Origin: Petropleomorpha daqingensis
Lineage (GTDB): Bacteria > Actinomycetota > Actinomycetes > Mycobacteriales > Geodermatophilaceae
Direction of reading: 5' to 3'
DNA length: 64,000 nt
NCBI RefSeq assembly: GCF_013408985.1
Contig: NZ_JACBZT010000001.1
Location: 3,224,001 to 3,288,000 of the forward strand
Under the pieces are notes generated by a model. That model ran no database searches. It saw only the letters and a program-made list of their open reading frames with translations, and was not told where the DNA came from. Positions 27,712 to 36,075 of this stretch are shown here, one piece after another. Position 1 is the first letter of the stretch; the number at the start of each line of letters is the position of its first letter. Both the position numbers and the translations under genes were made by a program.

Positions 27712-28728
27712 TCAGGCGGTGACGTCGATGAGGACCTTGCCGACGGCGCCTTCCTCGACGGCCTGGTGCGCCACGGCGGTCTCGGCGAGGGGGTAGACGT
27801 GCAGCGGCAGCCCGGCCTCGCCGCCCACGCGCACCGCGCCGTCCAGGACGGCGGCGTTCACGTCCTCCACCCCGATCGCCTTGGCCCGCTCCGGCTCGGC
27901 GTAGACCAGCACGAACTGCCAGCGGGCGTTGGGCGCCATCTGCGAGCGGATCGGGATGGTGATGCCCTGGTCGCCGGTCGCGGCGTAGATCGCCACCGCG
28001 CCGTGCAGGCCGATCACCTGAGCGTCCACGGCGGCGTTCTGGGCCGCGGCCACCTCGACGATCGCGTCCACGCCGTGCGGGACGATCTTGCGGACCTCCG
28101 CCACGACGTCCTGCTGCTTGTAGTCGATCACGTGCGTGGCGCCGGCGGCCGCGGCGAGCTGCGCCTTCTGCGGGCTGCTCACCGTCGCGATCACGGTGGC
28201 GTCGGCCCAGCGGGCGAGCTGGATCGCGGCGTTGCCGACCGCGCCCGCGCCGCCCTGCACGAGCACCGCGTGCCCGGTCAGCGAGCCGGGGCCGATGCGG
28301 TCGGGCAGCGACTCGGCGACGGTCAGGCAGCGGTGCGCGGTGAGGAACGGGATGCCCAGGGCCGCGCCCAGCTCGAACGACGGGTCCGGCCCGAGCAGCA
28401 CCACCTGCCGGGCGGGGACGACGGTGTGCTCGGCGGCGGTGCCCCACGGCCGCTGGTAGGCCGCCTCCCAGATCCACACCCGCTCGCCGACCAGCACGGG
28501 GTCGACGCCCTCGCCGACCGCCTCGACGGTGCCCGAGCCGTCCTGGTTGGGGATCTGCCCGTCCGGGAAGGCCGGATCGGTGCCGGCACGGGACTTCCAG
28601 TCGGTCGGGTTGACCCCGGAGAAGGCGACCTTGACCCGCACCTCGCCCGGACCGGGCTCGGGAACGGGCCGGTCGGTCAGCTCGAGGACGTCGGGGCCGC
28701 CGGACTTGGTGTAGGAGATCGCTCGCAC
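27712..28728 (-). CDS. Quinone-oxidoreductase-like zinc-independent MDR dehydrogenase
   Basis: A 338-residue medium-chain dehydrogenase/reductase. The N-terminal GroES-like domain (VKVAFSGVNPTDWKSRAG, NQDGSGTVEAVGEGV) is followed by a Rossmann domain with VLVQGGAGAVGNAAIQLARWA. The catalytic and structural Cys of zinc alcohol dehydrogenases are absent, as in QOR/NADPH:quinone reductases. The start is GTG 28726-28728 with AGGAAAGG upstream. The substrate is unknown. Confidence 0.82.
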   Translation of the reverse strand: MRAISYTKSGGPDVLELTDRPVPEPGPGEVRVKVAFSGVNPTDWKSRAGTDPAFPDGQIPNQDGSGTVEAVGEGVDPVLVGERVWIWEAAYQRPWGTAAEHTVVPARQVVLLGPDPSFELGAALGIPFLTAHRCLTVAESLPDRIGPGSLTGHAVLVQGGAGAVGNAAIQLARWADATVIATVSSPQKAQLAAAAGATHVIDYKQQDVVAEVRKIVPHGVDAIVEVAAAQNAAVDAQVIGLHGAVAIYAATGDQGITIPIRSQMAPNARWQFVLVYAEPERAKAIGVEDVNAAVLDGAVRVGGEAGLPLHVYPLAETAVAHQAVEEGAVGKVLIDVTA

Positions 28729-28763
28729 ACGACCTTTCCTACTCCGGCTGGGAAGCTGCCCTC

Positions 28764-29025
28764 GTGACGACCCTCGTGCTCGCGGTGCTGGTCGTCACCG
28801 TGGCCATGCTGCTGACCCAGCGCCCGGACGGTCCCCGCACAGTGCTCGGCGGCGGGGCCGCGGTCGTCTCCGTCGGTCTGGCGCTGCTGCTGCTGTGCGG
28901 CGGCGTGGGTCGTCGGATGGGTGCTGTGCGGTCTCGGCGTCCTGGTCACGGCAGTCGGCCTGGTGCGCAACCGCCGCCGGTCTCCTGCCGAGCGGAGTGC
29001 GAGGGACGCGGAAACCGCGCCGTAG
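28764..29025 (+). pseudogene. Small membrane protein gene with an apparent one-base frameshift
   Basis: From GTG 28764 the first 45 codons give two clean hydrophobic helices (TTLVLAVLVVTVAMLL and AVVSVGLALLLLCG). After about 28902 the frame turns Arg/Pro-rich with poor third-position GC and runs to a stop at 29046-29048. Moving one base forward restores membrane-protein sequence (WVVGWVLCGLGVLVTAVGL, then VRNRRRSPAERSAR) with GC-rich third positions and a stop at 29023-29025. The merged product would be about 86 residues with three helices. The site lies in CTG/GGC repeats (28885-28905), prone to slippage or sequencing error. The gene family is unknown. Confidence 0.6.
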
Positions 29026-29803
29026 CACTCCGCTCGAGCACTGCGTGAGCGGCGGCGATGCCGCGCAGGTACGCGTCCAGATGCGCGAGCGTGAGGCCGC
29101 GGACGAAGGCCTGCGGCTCCTCCGGCGTCGCGGTACCGGGCTCGATCTCGTCGGCGAAGTGCTGGTGGCCGGCCGCCTCGAGCACGGCGAGCCGGCGCGG
29201 TCCGGGGATGCGGCCGAACACGTCCAGGACGTCGTCCAGCGGCACCGGCTCGTCGTCCTCGGCGGCGAGCACCAGGGTCGGCACCGCGCGGGTGAACCGC
29301 AGCGGCGCCGCCACCACCCCCGGGACCGGGTGCCGGCTGCCGCCCGGAGCGTGCGCGACCACGGCGCCCACCCGCGGGTCGTCGTCCGGCGCCGCCAGCA
29401 CGGTCCAGCCGCCGAGGCTGTGCCCGACCAGGCCGGCGGCGTCGGACGCGAGACGGTCGAGGACCAGCCGGACGTCGGGGACCCGGCTGCCGACGATCGC
29501 CTCGACCCGGGCGGCCCGCTCGGTCGGGGTCTCGCCGGCCCGGGGCTGCAGCTCCGGGACGGAGGTCTCGCTGTGGTCGACCGCGGCGACGCGGTAGCCG
29601 TGCGAGGCGAGGTGCCGGGTCAGGAAGCAGGCCACCCGCCCGGTGCCCCCGGCGTGGTGCGAGTAGACGACGAGCGGTCCCGCCGGCCCGGCCGGTTCCC
29701 ACAGCTCGCAGCGCAACGTCCGGCCCCGGGCTCGGTCGGGGAGCTCCACCGTGGTCGCAGCGACCTCGAACGGTCCGGGCGCGAACGGGTCGTACCCGCT
29801 CAT
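28946..29803 (-). CDS. Alpha/beta hydrolase, dienelactone-hydrolase/PAF-acetylhydrolase-like
   Basis: A 285-residue hydrolase. Fold landmarks are PLVVYSHHAGGTGRVACFLTRHLASHGY (oxyanion region), the nucleophile elbow GLVGHSLGGWT (Ser), PTLVLAAEDDEPVPLDDVLD (acid loop) and EAAGHQHFAD (catalytic His). The start is ATG 29801-29803. Its last 26 codons or so overlap antisense to the frameshifted small membrane gene. The C-terminal 30 residues are low-complexity and may be read-through. The substrate is unknown. Confidence 0.75.
   Translation of the reverse strand: MSGYDPFAPGPFEVAATTVELPDRARGRTLRCELWEPAGPAGPLVVYSHHAGGTGRVACFLTRHLASHGYRVAAVDHSETSVPELQPRAGETPTERAARVEAIVGSRVPDVRLVLDRLASDAAGLVGHSLGGWTVLAAPDDDPRVGAVVAHAPGGSRHPVPGVVAAPLRFTRAVPTLVLAAEDDEPVPLDDVLDVFGRIPGPRRLAVLEAAGHQHFADEIEPGTATPEEPQAFVRGLTLAHLDAYLRGIAAAHAVLERSATARFPRPSHSARQETGGGCAPGRLP
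28989..29036. terminator. 12-bp stem with nested hairpin
   Basis: Arms 28989-29000 (CGAGCGGAGTGC) and 29025-29036 are exact complements; inside is a second stem CGCGG-AAA-CCGCG (29007-29019). It lies inside both overlapping convergent reading frames, at the end of the corrected + strand frame. Probable terminator structure for the + strand gene. Confidence 0.4.
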
Positions 29804-29840
29804 CCCGCCACGCTGGCACCGGCGGACGGCCGACGAACAG

Positions 29841-29866
29841 GGCCGTTCACCGAGGGCACAACGGCC
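29841..29866 (-). terminator. Short hairpin at the end of the DUF885 gene
   Basis: GGCCGTT (29841-29847) and AACGGCC (29860-29866) form a 7-bp stem that touches the stop codon of the minus-strand gene. No T-run is visible. Weak terminator candidate. Confidence 0.3.
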
Positions 29867-31548
29867 TACAGGCGGGCGAGCTCGGCGGTGAGCGGGCCGA
29901 GCCCGAGCGGGCCGAGGTCGAGCACCGACCGGTGCCAGGCCTTGAGGTCGAAGTCGGCGCCGTGCCGTGCCTTGGCCTCGTCGCGGCCGGTGAGGAAGAC
30001 CCGCTCGCCCACCTTGTAGACCGGTGCCTGCCCCGGCCAGCCGAGGTAGCGGTGCAGCTCGTCGGTGCGCATCTGGTCCTCCATCGACACGTGCCGGCGG
30101 AGGAACTCCGCGGTCGAGTCGTAGGTCCAGCGGGTGCCCAGTTCCTCGGCGGCGGGCATCGGCAGGTCGAGGTGCACGCCGATGTCGAGGACGACGCGCG
30201 CGGCCCGCAGCTCCTGCGCGTCGAGCATGCCCAGCCGGTCGCCCGGGTCCTCGAGGAAGCCGAGCTCCTCCATCAGCCGCTCGGCGTAGAGCGCCCAGCC
30301 CTCGGCATGCGCGGCGCAGTCGAGCAGCAGCCGCTGCCAGCGGTTGAGCAGCTTGGCGTTGTAGACGGTCTGCCCGATCTGCAGGTGGTGCCCGGGTGCG
30401 CCCTCGTGGAAGACCGTCGTCGTCTCCCGCCAGGTGGTCATCTCGTCGACGCCGTCGGGCAGCGACCACCACATCCGCCCCGGCCGGCTGAAGTCCTCCG
30501 ACGGGCCGCTGTAGTAGACGCCGAGACCGGAGATGCCGATGACCCGGCCCTCCAGGGTGCGCACCGGGTCGGGGATGTCGAAGTGGACGCCGTCGAGGGC
30601 GGCGATCGCCCGGTCGGCGCTCTCCTGCAGCCAGTCCTGCAGCGCGGGCCGGCCGCGGACCAGCCGCGCCGGGTCGGCGTCCAGTGCCGCCATCGCACCG
30701 GCCACGCCCTCGCCGGGAGCGATCTGCTCGGCCACCGCCTGCTTGGCGGCGACGATGCGGGCCAGCTCCTCCCAACCCCAGGCGTAGGTCTCCTCCAGGT
30801 CGAGCTCGACGCCGGTGAAGAACCGCGACTCGACGGTGTACCGGTCGCGGCCCGCGGCGTCGCGCTCGGGCGCCTTCGGCAGCAGCTCGCGCTCCAGCCG
30901 GTCGGCGAAGGAGTGCAGGGCGGCCGACGCCTCGCGGGCCCCGCGCTCCACGTCGCGGTCGACCGCGCCGTCCTGGGGAGCGTTGCCTGCCAGCTCCTGG
31001 AACGCGCCGGGCTGTGCCGGCGTGCCGGCCCACTGCCGTGCCAGGCCGGCGGCCAGCCGGACCTGTCGCGCGGCCGAGACGTGGCCGCCCTCCGCCGCGG
31101 CCACCAGCCCGTCCGCATACCCGTCGAGCGCCGCGGGCATCGCGGTCAGCCGGCGGCCGATGGTCGCCCAGTTCTCCTCGGTCTCGGTCGGCATGAGGTC
31201 GAAGATCATCCGGAACATCTGCAGCGGGCTGGCCGAGGTGTTCAGGTCCGACTGCGCCAGCCCGGCCTCGTGCCGGTCCAGCTCGGCGCCGAGCCGCTCG
31301 AGCATGGCCGCACGGGCCACCTCGTCGCGGCGGTCGACCGGCGTCAGCGCGGCCGCCTCCGCACGCGTGCGGCGCACCAGGTCGGCGAGACGCGCGTGCC
31401 CCTCGAGGGTCAGGTCGAACCACTCGTCGTCGTGCCCGGGCACGCCGAGGTACGTGGCCACGACGGGATCGGCCGCGGCGTACTCGTCGACGAACCGGTC
31501 GGCCAGGGAGTCGAGGGGGGACGGCGGACGGACGTCGGGCGAGCTCAC
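29866..31548 (-). CDS. DUF885-family metallohydrolase-like protein
   Basis: A 560-residue protein of the mostly helical DUF885 family, structurally related to gluzincin/M32-like peptidases. The family signature TTVFHEGAPGHHLQIGQT (HExxPGHHLQ, metal-binding) is present, together with CAAHAEGWALYAERLMEELGF, which contributes the downstream Glu. There is no signal peptide, so it is probably cytosolic. The start is GTG 31546-31548 (VSSPDVRPPS); GTG 31557 is an alternative. Divergent from an ArsR/SRPBCC pair. Substrate unknown; peptidase activity is inferred from fold only. Confidence 0.8.
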   Translation of the reverse strand: MSSPDVRPPSPLDSLADRFVDEYAAADPVVATYLGVPGHDDEWFDLTLEGHARLADLVRRTRAEAAALTPVDRRDEVARAAMLERLGAELDRHEAGLAQSDLNTSASPLQMFRMIFDLMPTETEENWATIGRRLTAMPAALDGYADGLVAAAEGGHVSAARQVRLAAGLARQWAGTPAQPGAFQELAGNAPQDGAVDRDVERGAREASAALHSFADRLERELLPKAPERDAAGRDRYTVESRFFTGVELDLEETYAWGWEELARIVAAKQAVAEQIAPGEGVAGAMAALDADPARLVRGRPALQDWLQESADRAIAALDGVHFDIPDPVRTLEGRVIGISGLGVYYSGPSEDFSRPGRMWWSLPDGVDEMTTWRETTTVFHEGAPGHHLQIGQTVYNAKLLNRWQRLLLDCAAHAEGWALYAERLMEELGFLEDPGDRLGMLDAQELRAARVVLDIGVHLDLPMPAAEELGTRWTYDSTAEFLRRHVSMEDQMRTDELHRYLGWPGQAPVYKVGERVFLTGRDEAKARHGADFDLKAWHRSVLDLGPLGLGPLTAELARL

Positions 31549-31588
31549 GCCAGGCACGCTAACGGACGGCTCACAGGAACCGCTGTGC

Positions 31589-31650
31589 TCAACCAGATGG
31601 TTGACGACGACGGCGACGAGGGCTAGCGTCTTCTTCAACCGAACGGTTGA
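31589..31650. promoter_or_regulatory. Two identical palindromic ArsR operator cores
   Basis: TCAACC-n4-GGTTGA occurs twice, at 31589-31604 and 31635-31650, 46 bp apart. GTGCTCAACC at the outer left and GGTTGAGCAC at the outer right are also mutually inverted. They sit between the divergent DUF885 gene and the ArsR gene, the right copy 15 nt before the ArsR start, so the ArsR protein probably represses itself and perhaps both directions. Confidence 0.7.
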
Positions 31651-31665
31651 GCACGAGGAGGGGGC

Positions 31666-32007
31666 ATGGCGGCCGATCCGCTGTCCCGGGTGTTCGCGGC
31701 GCTGTCCGATCCGCTGCGCCGCGACATGGTGGCCCGGCTGGCGAGCGGCGATGCCACGGTCCTCGAGCTCGCCCGGCCGTACGAGGTCACCGTCCAGGCG
31801 GTCTCCAAGCACCTCAAGGTGCTCGAGGAGGCCGGCCTGGTCAGCCGCAGCCGGGAGGCCCAGCGCCGACCGGTGCACCTCGAGGCGGAGGTGTTCGACC
31901 TGATGACCACGTGGATCGAGCGCTACCGCCGCGAGGCCGAGGAGCGCTACCGCCGTCTCGACGACGTCCTGTCATCGATGCCCGACGAGGAAGGGGAACA
32001 GCAATGA
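31666..32007 (+). CDS. ArsR/SmtB-family winged-helix regulator
   Basis: A 113-residue protein. Its wHTH spans about residues 5-75 (VFAALSDPLRRDMVARLASG, VTVQAVSKHLKVLEEAGLVS, RREA-type wing). No metal-binding Cys cluster is present, so it belongs to the non-metal subgroup that partners SRPBCC proteins. ATG 31666 has a GAGGAGGGGG RBS. Its stop overlaps the SRPBCC start (ATGA). It probably binds the paired TCAACC/GGTTGA palindromes just upstream. Confidence 0.9.
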   Translation: MAADPLSRVFAALSDPLRRDMVARLASGDATVLELARPYEVTVQAVSKHLKVLEEAGLVSRSREAQRRPVHLEAEVFDLMTTWIERYRREAEERYRRLDDVLSSMPDEEGEQQ

Positions 32008-32489
32008 CCACCGCCCGCACCCGGGAGACGCAGATCGAGGTCGACCAGGAGGTCCCGCTGGTCCGGATGACCCGCGAGTTCGACGCCCCGCCCGAGAAGG
32101 TGTTCCGGGCGCACGTCGACCCCGACCTGTTCGCCCGCTGGGCCGGGCCGCGCAGCCTGTCGACCCGCATCGACGGGTGGGACTGCCGCACCGGGGGCTC
32201 GTACCGGTTCGTGCAGACCCGCGGCGACGACGAGTTCGGCTTCCGCGGCACCTTCCACGAGGTGCGGCCGAACGAGCTCATCGTGCAGACCTTCACCTTC
32301 GAGGGCATGCCGGACGGCGTCGCCCTCGAGAAGCTGGTCTTCGAGGACCTCGGCGACGGCCGCACCCGCCTGACGGGCACCTCGCTGGTCGACTCGTTCG
32401 CCGACCGGGACGCCTTCGTCGTCAGCGGCATGGAGACCGGCGCGATCGAGGGCTACGAGAAGCTCGACGAGGTCCTCGCCACCCTCTAG
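32004..32489 (+). CDS. SRPBCC (AHSA1/START-like) protein
   Basis: A 161-residue helix-grip protein: MTREFDAPPEKVFRAHVDPD at the start, GWDCRTGGSYRFVQ, FHEVRPNELIVQTFTFEG and a final amphipathic helix. The family binds hydrophobic ligands and is often co-transcribed with an ArsR repressor, as here (4-bp overlap). It may sequester or sense the ArsR ligand. Its TAG shares a CTAG with the stop of the convergent HAD gene. Confidence 0.88.
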   Translation: MTTARTRETQIEVDQEVPLVRMTREFDAPPEKVFRAHVDPDLFARWAGPRSLSTRIDGWDCRTGGSYRFVQTRGDDEFGFRGTFHEVRPNELIVQTFTFEGMPDGVALEKLVFEDLGDGRTRLTGTSLVDSFADRDAFVVSGMETGAIEGYEKLDEVLATL

Positions 32490-33157
32490 CGCCAGGTGAC
32501 CACCTCGGGACGCCGGCCGAGGACCCGCCCGACCCTCCGGGCGTCGTCCTCGCCGGCGTTGACGAGCACCGGTCGCGGCGTACCGGCGAACAGCGGCAGG
32601 TCCGAGACGCTGTCGCTGTAGACCGCCCGCCACGGCGGCGGGTAGCCGCGCTCGGTCAGCATCTCGACCTTGGCGCCGCCGATCGCCCGCCGCGGCGGGA
32701 GCGACCCGTTCGAGCCGACGACGTCGAGGTCGCCCAGCCCGATCGCCCGCAGGTAGCCGCGGGCCAGCACCTCCTCGCAGCCGGTGGCCACGACGACGAC
32801 GTCGCCGGCCGCCCGGTGCTCCTGGACGCACGCGATCGCGTCGCCGACCGCCGCCTCGGGTTTGCGGGTGAGCGCCTCCTCGTAGGCCTCGGCGACCGCC
32901 GCGACGTCGTCGTCGTCCCGGCCGACCGCCAGCCGGGTCATCGCCCGCGCGGCCAGCGGGCGCAGCTGCGGAACGGCGGACCCCGGCACCAGCAGCGGGG
33001 CGGCCAGCAGCAGCGGCACCAGCCGGGCCGGCGACCGGCGCAGCCGCCCGTGCAGGAACAGCGTCGTGGCGTCCCCGCCGAGCAGCACCTTGTCCAGGTC
33101 GAAGACGACGACACCCCCGCGCACAGCGGTGTCATGACCGGCCGGACGCCGGATCAC
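32486..33157 (-). CDS. HAD-IB family phosphatase
   Basis: A 223-residue SerB/HAD-IB-like protein. Motif I is VVFDLDKVLL, followed by a helical cap, VVVATGCEEVLA (motif II region), AKVEMLTERGY with the conserved Lys (motif III) and YSDSVSDLPLF (motif IV, Asp pair). A phosphomonoester hydrolase is expected; its substrate is unknown. GTG 33155-33157 overlaps the IclR stop (GTGA); GTG 33124 is an alternative start nearer motif I. Confidence 0.75.
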   Translation of the reverse strand: MIRRPAGHDTAVRGGVVVFDLDKVLLGGDATTLFLHGRLRRSPARLVPLLLAAPLLVPGSAVPQLRPLAARAMTRLAVGRDDDDVAAVAEAYEEALTRKPEAAVGDAIACVQEHRAAGDVVVVATGCEEVLARGYLRAIGLGDLDVVGSNGSLPPRRAIGGAKVEMLTERGYPPPWRAVYSDSVSDLPLFAGTPRPVLVNAGEDDARRVGRVLGRRPEVVTWR

Positions 33158-33972
33158 ACCCCGAGCCCGGCGGCGCGGGCGCGCTCCTCGACGGTGCGGA
33201 CGGCGGTGCGCAGGTCCTCGAGGTGCAGCTGCACGCTGCCCGTGAGCGACACGACCCGACGCCACCACGTGAGGTTGATGCAGCCCACGACCCGGTCGTC
33301 CAGCCGGATCGGCATTGCGATCGACTCACGACCGTCGTCGGCCTCCGAGCGGGGCCGGTCGTGGTCGCCGCCGAAGTCGGGCGCCCGGACGGCGTAGCCG
33401 CGCCGCCGCGTGGTCGCGACGAGCTTGCGCACCGCGGCGTCGTCCCGGGCGAGCGCGTACGCCCGGCCCTCCTTGTTGCGCAGCCGGGCCAGCACCGCCT
33501 CGAACTCCGGCTCCGGGCACCAGGACAGGTAGGCGCGGCCGGAGGCCGAGCCGAGCATGTTCACCCGGAAGCCGTGCGGGCGGGGCGGCAGCCCGTCGAA
33601 GTAGGTGCGCGAGCTGTTGGTCTCCAGCGTCTCCATGTGGTCCAGCCGCGGCACCGACAGCACGGAGGGCCAGCGCACCCGCCGCGAGAGCTCCTCGAGC
33701 ACCGGTGAGCCGATCTCCACCAGCCACGCGTCGTCGTCGCTCTCCACCCGCCGCTGCAGCGTGTGGCTGGGCAGGAAGGCGCCGTCGACCATGCGCTGCC
33801 ATACCAGCCCGTGCAGGTGCGCGGTCTTGAGGATCCGGGTCAGCGTCGGCTTCGGGATGCCGGTCGCCAGGTGCAGGTCGTGCAGGCTGGCCGCCCGCGA
33901 CTCCTGCAGGACCTGCAGCACCTCCAGCCCGCGCGAGAGCGAGTCGATGGGCTTGACCCGGTAGTCGCGCAC
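33154..33972 (-). CDS. IclR-family transcriptional regulator
   Basis: A 272-residue protein: N-terminal winged HTH (about 8-70, SLSRGLEVLQVLQES, LHDLHLATGIPKPTLTRILK) and a C-terminal effector domain with MLGSASGRAYLSW and ESIAMPIRLDDRVVGCINL. GTG 33970-33972 is set by AGGAGG 8 nt upstream; the longer frame to 34185 overlaps the divergent ligase gene and is unlikely. IclR proteins often control catabolism of aromatic acids, ketones or short acids. Position opposite the 34.1-43.0 kb operon makes it the likely regulator. Confidence 0.88.
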   Translation of the reverse strand: MRDYRVKPIDSLSRGLEVLQVLQESRAASLHDLHLATGIPKPTLTRILKTAHLHGLVWQRMVDGAFLPSHTLQRRVESDDDAWLVEIGSPVLEELSRRVRWPSVLSVPRLDHMETLETNSSRTYFDGLPPRPHGFRVNMLGSASGRAYLSWCPEPEFEAVLARLRNKEGRAYALARDDAAVRKLVATTRRRGYAVRAPDFGGDHDRPRSEADDGRESIAMPIRLDDRVVGCINLTWWRRVVSLTGSVQLHLEDLRTAVRTVEERARAAGLGV

Positions 33973-33988
33973 CGGCAGGGCCTCCTGG

Positions 33989-34005
33989 TTTTCGCGGTGT
34001 GAAAA
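33989..34005. promoter_or_regulatory. AT-rich palindrome between IclR and the carboxylase operon
   Basis: TTTTC-gcggtgt-GAAAA is a 5+7+5 palindrome, striking in this GC-rich DNA, 17 nt upstream of the IclR start. CAGTGTT also occurs twice nearby (34016-34022 and 34045-34051). This is the best candidate IclR operator in the 85-bp divergent gap. Confidence 0.5.
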
Positions 34006-34057
34006 GTCGGCAGAACAGTGTTGCCCGTCACACCGCCCGCCGACCAGTGTTCGACGC

Positions 34058-36052
34058 ATGGGGACGACGGCGCCGCACGGGACCGGGCTCGCGGTGCGCG
34101 AGGGCGACCTGCTCTGGACGCCGACGCCCGAGCAGGCCGAGCGCACCCGGCTCACCGCGTTCACCCGGTTCGCCGCGCAGCGCACCGGCCGCGAGTTCCC
34201 CGACTACGAGGCGCTGTGGCGCTGGTCGACCACCGAGGTCGAGGAGTTCTGGGGAGCGATCTGGGACTTCTTCGACGTCCGCGCCTCGGTCCCGCCGACC
34301 GCCGTCCTCGCCGAGCGGACCATGCCCGGGGCTCGCTGGTTCCCCGGCGCGCGGCTGAACTTCGCCGAGCACGTGCTGCGCAACGAGCGGCCCGACGAGC
34401 CGGCGCTGCTGACGGTCAGCGAGACCGAACCGGTGCGCGAGGTCGGGTGGGCCGAGTTCGCCCGCTCGGTGCGGGTGGTCGCCACCCACCTGCGCGAGCG
34501 CGGCGTGCGACCCGGCGACCGCGTCGTGGCCTACCTGCCCAACGTCCCCGAGGCGGTCGTGGCGATGCTGGCCACGGCCGCCGTCGGCGCGGTGTGGGCC
34601 ACCTGCTCACCCGACTTCGGCTCCCGGGGCGTCCTCGACCGGCTCGGCCAGCTCGAGCCCACCGTGCTGATCGCCGCCGACGGCTACCGGTACGGCGGCC
34701 GGGACTTCGACCGCCGCGCCGAGGTGGCCGAGATCGTCGCCGGGCTGCCGACGCTGCGGGAGGTCGTGACCGTCCCGGTGCTCGGGCTGGAGTCGACCGG
34801 CACCTCGTGGGCGGAGATCGTCACCGGACCCGAGCCCGACGAGCTCGAGTTCGAGCAGGTCCCGTTCGACCACCCGCTCTGGGTGCTGTTCTCCTCCGGC
34901 ACCACCGGCCTGCCCAAGGCGATCGTGCACGGGCACGGCGGCATCCTCGTCGAGCACCTGATGCTGACCAGCTTCCACATGGACCTGCGGCCCGGTGACC
35001 GGACGTTCTTCTTCACCACGACCGGCTGGATGATGTGGAACTCGCTGATCGGCATGATGCTGGTCGGCGCCGTCCCGGTGCTCTACGACGGCAACCCCGC
35101 CCACCCCGACGTCGACGTGCTCTGGCGGACCGCGCAGGACAGCCGCGCCCGGCTGTTCGGCGCCAGCCCCAGCTTCGTCGAGCTCATGCAGAAGGCCGGC
35201 GTCGTCCCCAAGGAGCGCTTCGACCTCTCCGCGCTGGAGACGATCATGCCCGCGGGCTCACCGGTCTCCCCGGCGATCACCGCGTGGTTCTACGAGAACG
35301 TCAAGGACGACCTCTGGATCGCCACCGGCAGCGGCGGCACCGACTGCTGCTGCGGGTTCGTCGGCGGGGTGCCGACCCTGCCGGTGCGCGCCGGCGAGAT
35401 CCAGGCGCGTTCGCTCGGGGTGGCCGCCGAGGCCTGGGACGACGAGGGCCGGCCGGTCGTCGGCCGCGTCGGCGAGCTGGTGATCACCCAGCCCATGCCC
35501 TCGATGCCGCTGTTCTTCTGGGGCGACGAGGACGGCGAGCGCTACCGGGCCAGCTACTTCGAGACCTTTCCCGGCGTGTGGCGGCACGGCGACTTCTTCG
35601 AGGTCAACGAGCGCGGCGGCTGCTTCGTCCGCGGCCGCTCCGACGCCGTGCTCAACCGGCAGGGCGTGCGGATCGGCACCGCGGAGATCTACCGCGTCGT
35701 CGAGGACGACCCCGCCGTCCTCACCTCGCTCGTGGTCAACCTCGACCTGCCCGGCGGCGGCTTCTTCATGCCGCTGTTCGTCGTCCTGCGGCCGGGGCAG
35801 GAGCTCACCGACGAGCTGGACGCGCGGCTGCGGCGCTCGCTGCGCCAGGAGTACAGCCCGCGGCACGTCCCCGACCGGATCGTCGCGGTGCGCGCCGTCC
35901 CGCTGACCCGCAGCGGCAAGAAGATGGAGATCCCGGTCCGCCGGATCCTCCTGGGCGCCGACCCGTCGTCGGTCGCCGATCCGCACGCCATGGCCGATCC
36001 CGACGCCCTGGCCGACTACGTCGAGTACGCCCGCACCCAGCGCGACTACTGA
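34058..36052 (+). CDS. Acetoacetate--CoA ligase-like acyl-CoA synthetase
   Basis: A 664-residue adenylating enzyme of acetoacetyl-CoA synthetase length and layout. Motifs: LFSSGTTGLPKAIVHGHGG (about 272-290, phosphate-binding), TTGWMMWN, the GSGGTDCCCGFVGG core, RSDAVLNRQGVRIGTAEIY (hinge) and LTRSGKKMEIPVRRIL with the catalytic Lys. It would activate acetoacetate or another 3-oxoacid using ATP. The Cys triplet in the core motif, where acetoacetyl-CoA synthetases usually have a different sequence, hints at altered acyl specificity. It is the first gene of a seven-gene co-directional operon divergent from IclR. Confidence 0.85.
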   Translation: MGTTAPHGTGLAVREGDLLWTPTPEQAERTRLTAFTRFAAQRTGREFPDYEALWRWSTTEVEEFWGAIWDFFDVRASVPPTAVLAERTMPGARWFPGARLNFAEHVLRNERPDEPALLTVSETEPVREVGWAEFARSVRVVATHLRERGVRPGDRVVAYLPNVPEAVVAMLATAAVGAVWATCSPDFGSRGVLDRLGQLEPTVLIAADGYRYGGRDFDRRAEVAEIVAGLPTLREVVTVPVLGLESTGTSWAEIVTGPEPDELEFEQVPFDHPLWVLFSSGTTGLPKAIVHGHGGILVEHLMLTSFHMDLRPGDRTFFFTTTGWMMWNSLIGMMLVGAVPVLYDGNPAHPDVDVLWRTAQDSRARLFGASPSFVELMQKAGVVPKERFDLSALETIMPAGSPVSPAITAWFYENVKDDLWIATGSGGTDCCCGFVGGVPTLPVRAGEIQARSLGVAAEAWDDEGRPVVGRVGELVITQPMPSMPLFFWGDEDGERYRASYFETFPGVWRHGDFFEVNERGGCFVRGRSDAVLNRQGVRIGTAEIYRVVEDDPAVLTSLVVNLDLPGGGFFMPLFVVLRPGQELTDELDARLRRSLRQEYSPRHVPDRIVAVRAVPLTRSGKKMEIPVRRILLGADPSSVADPHAMADPDALADYVEYARTQRDY

Positions 36053-36075
36053 ACCCATTGGCCGAGGAGGCTCGC

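Noticed and set aside
33973-34185. Longer IclR start at 34185
   Set aside because: The extension covers the divergent ligase start and has poor composition; AGGAGG fixes the GTG at 33972.
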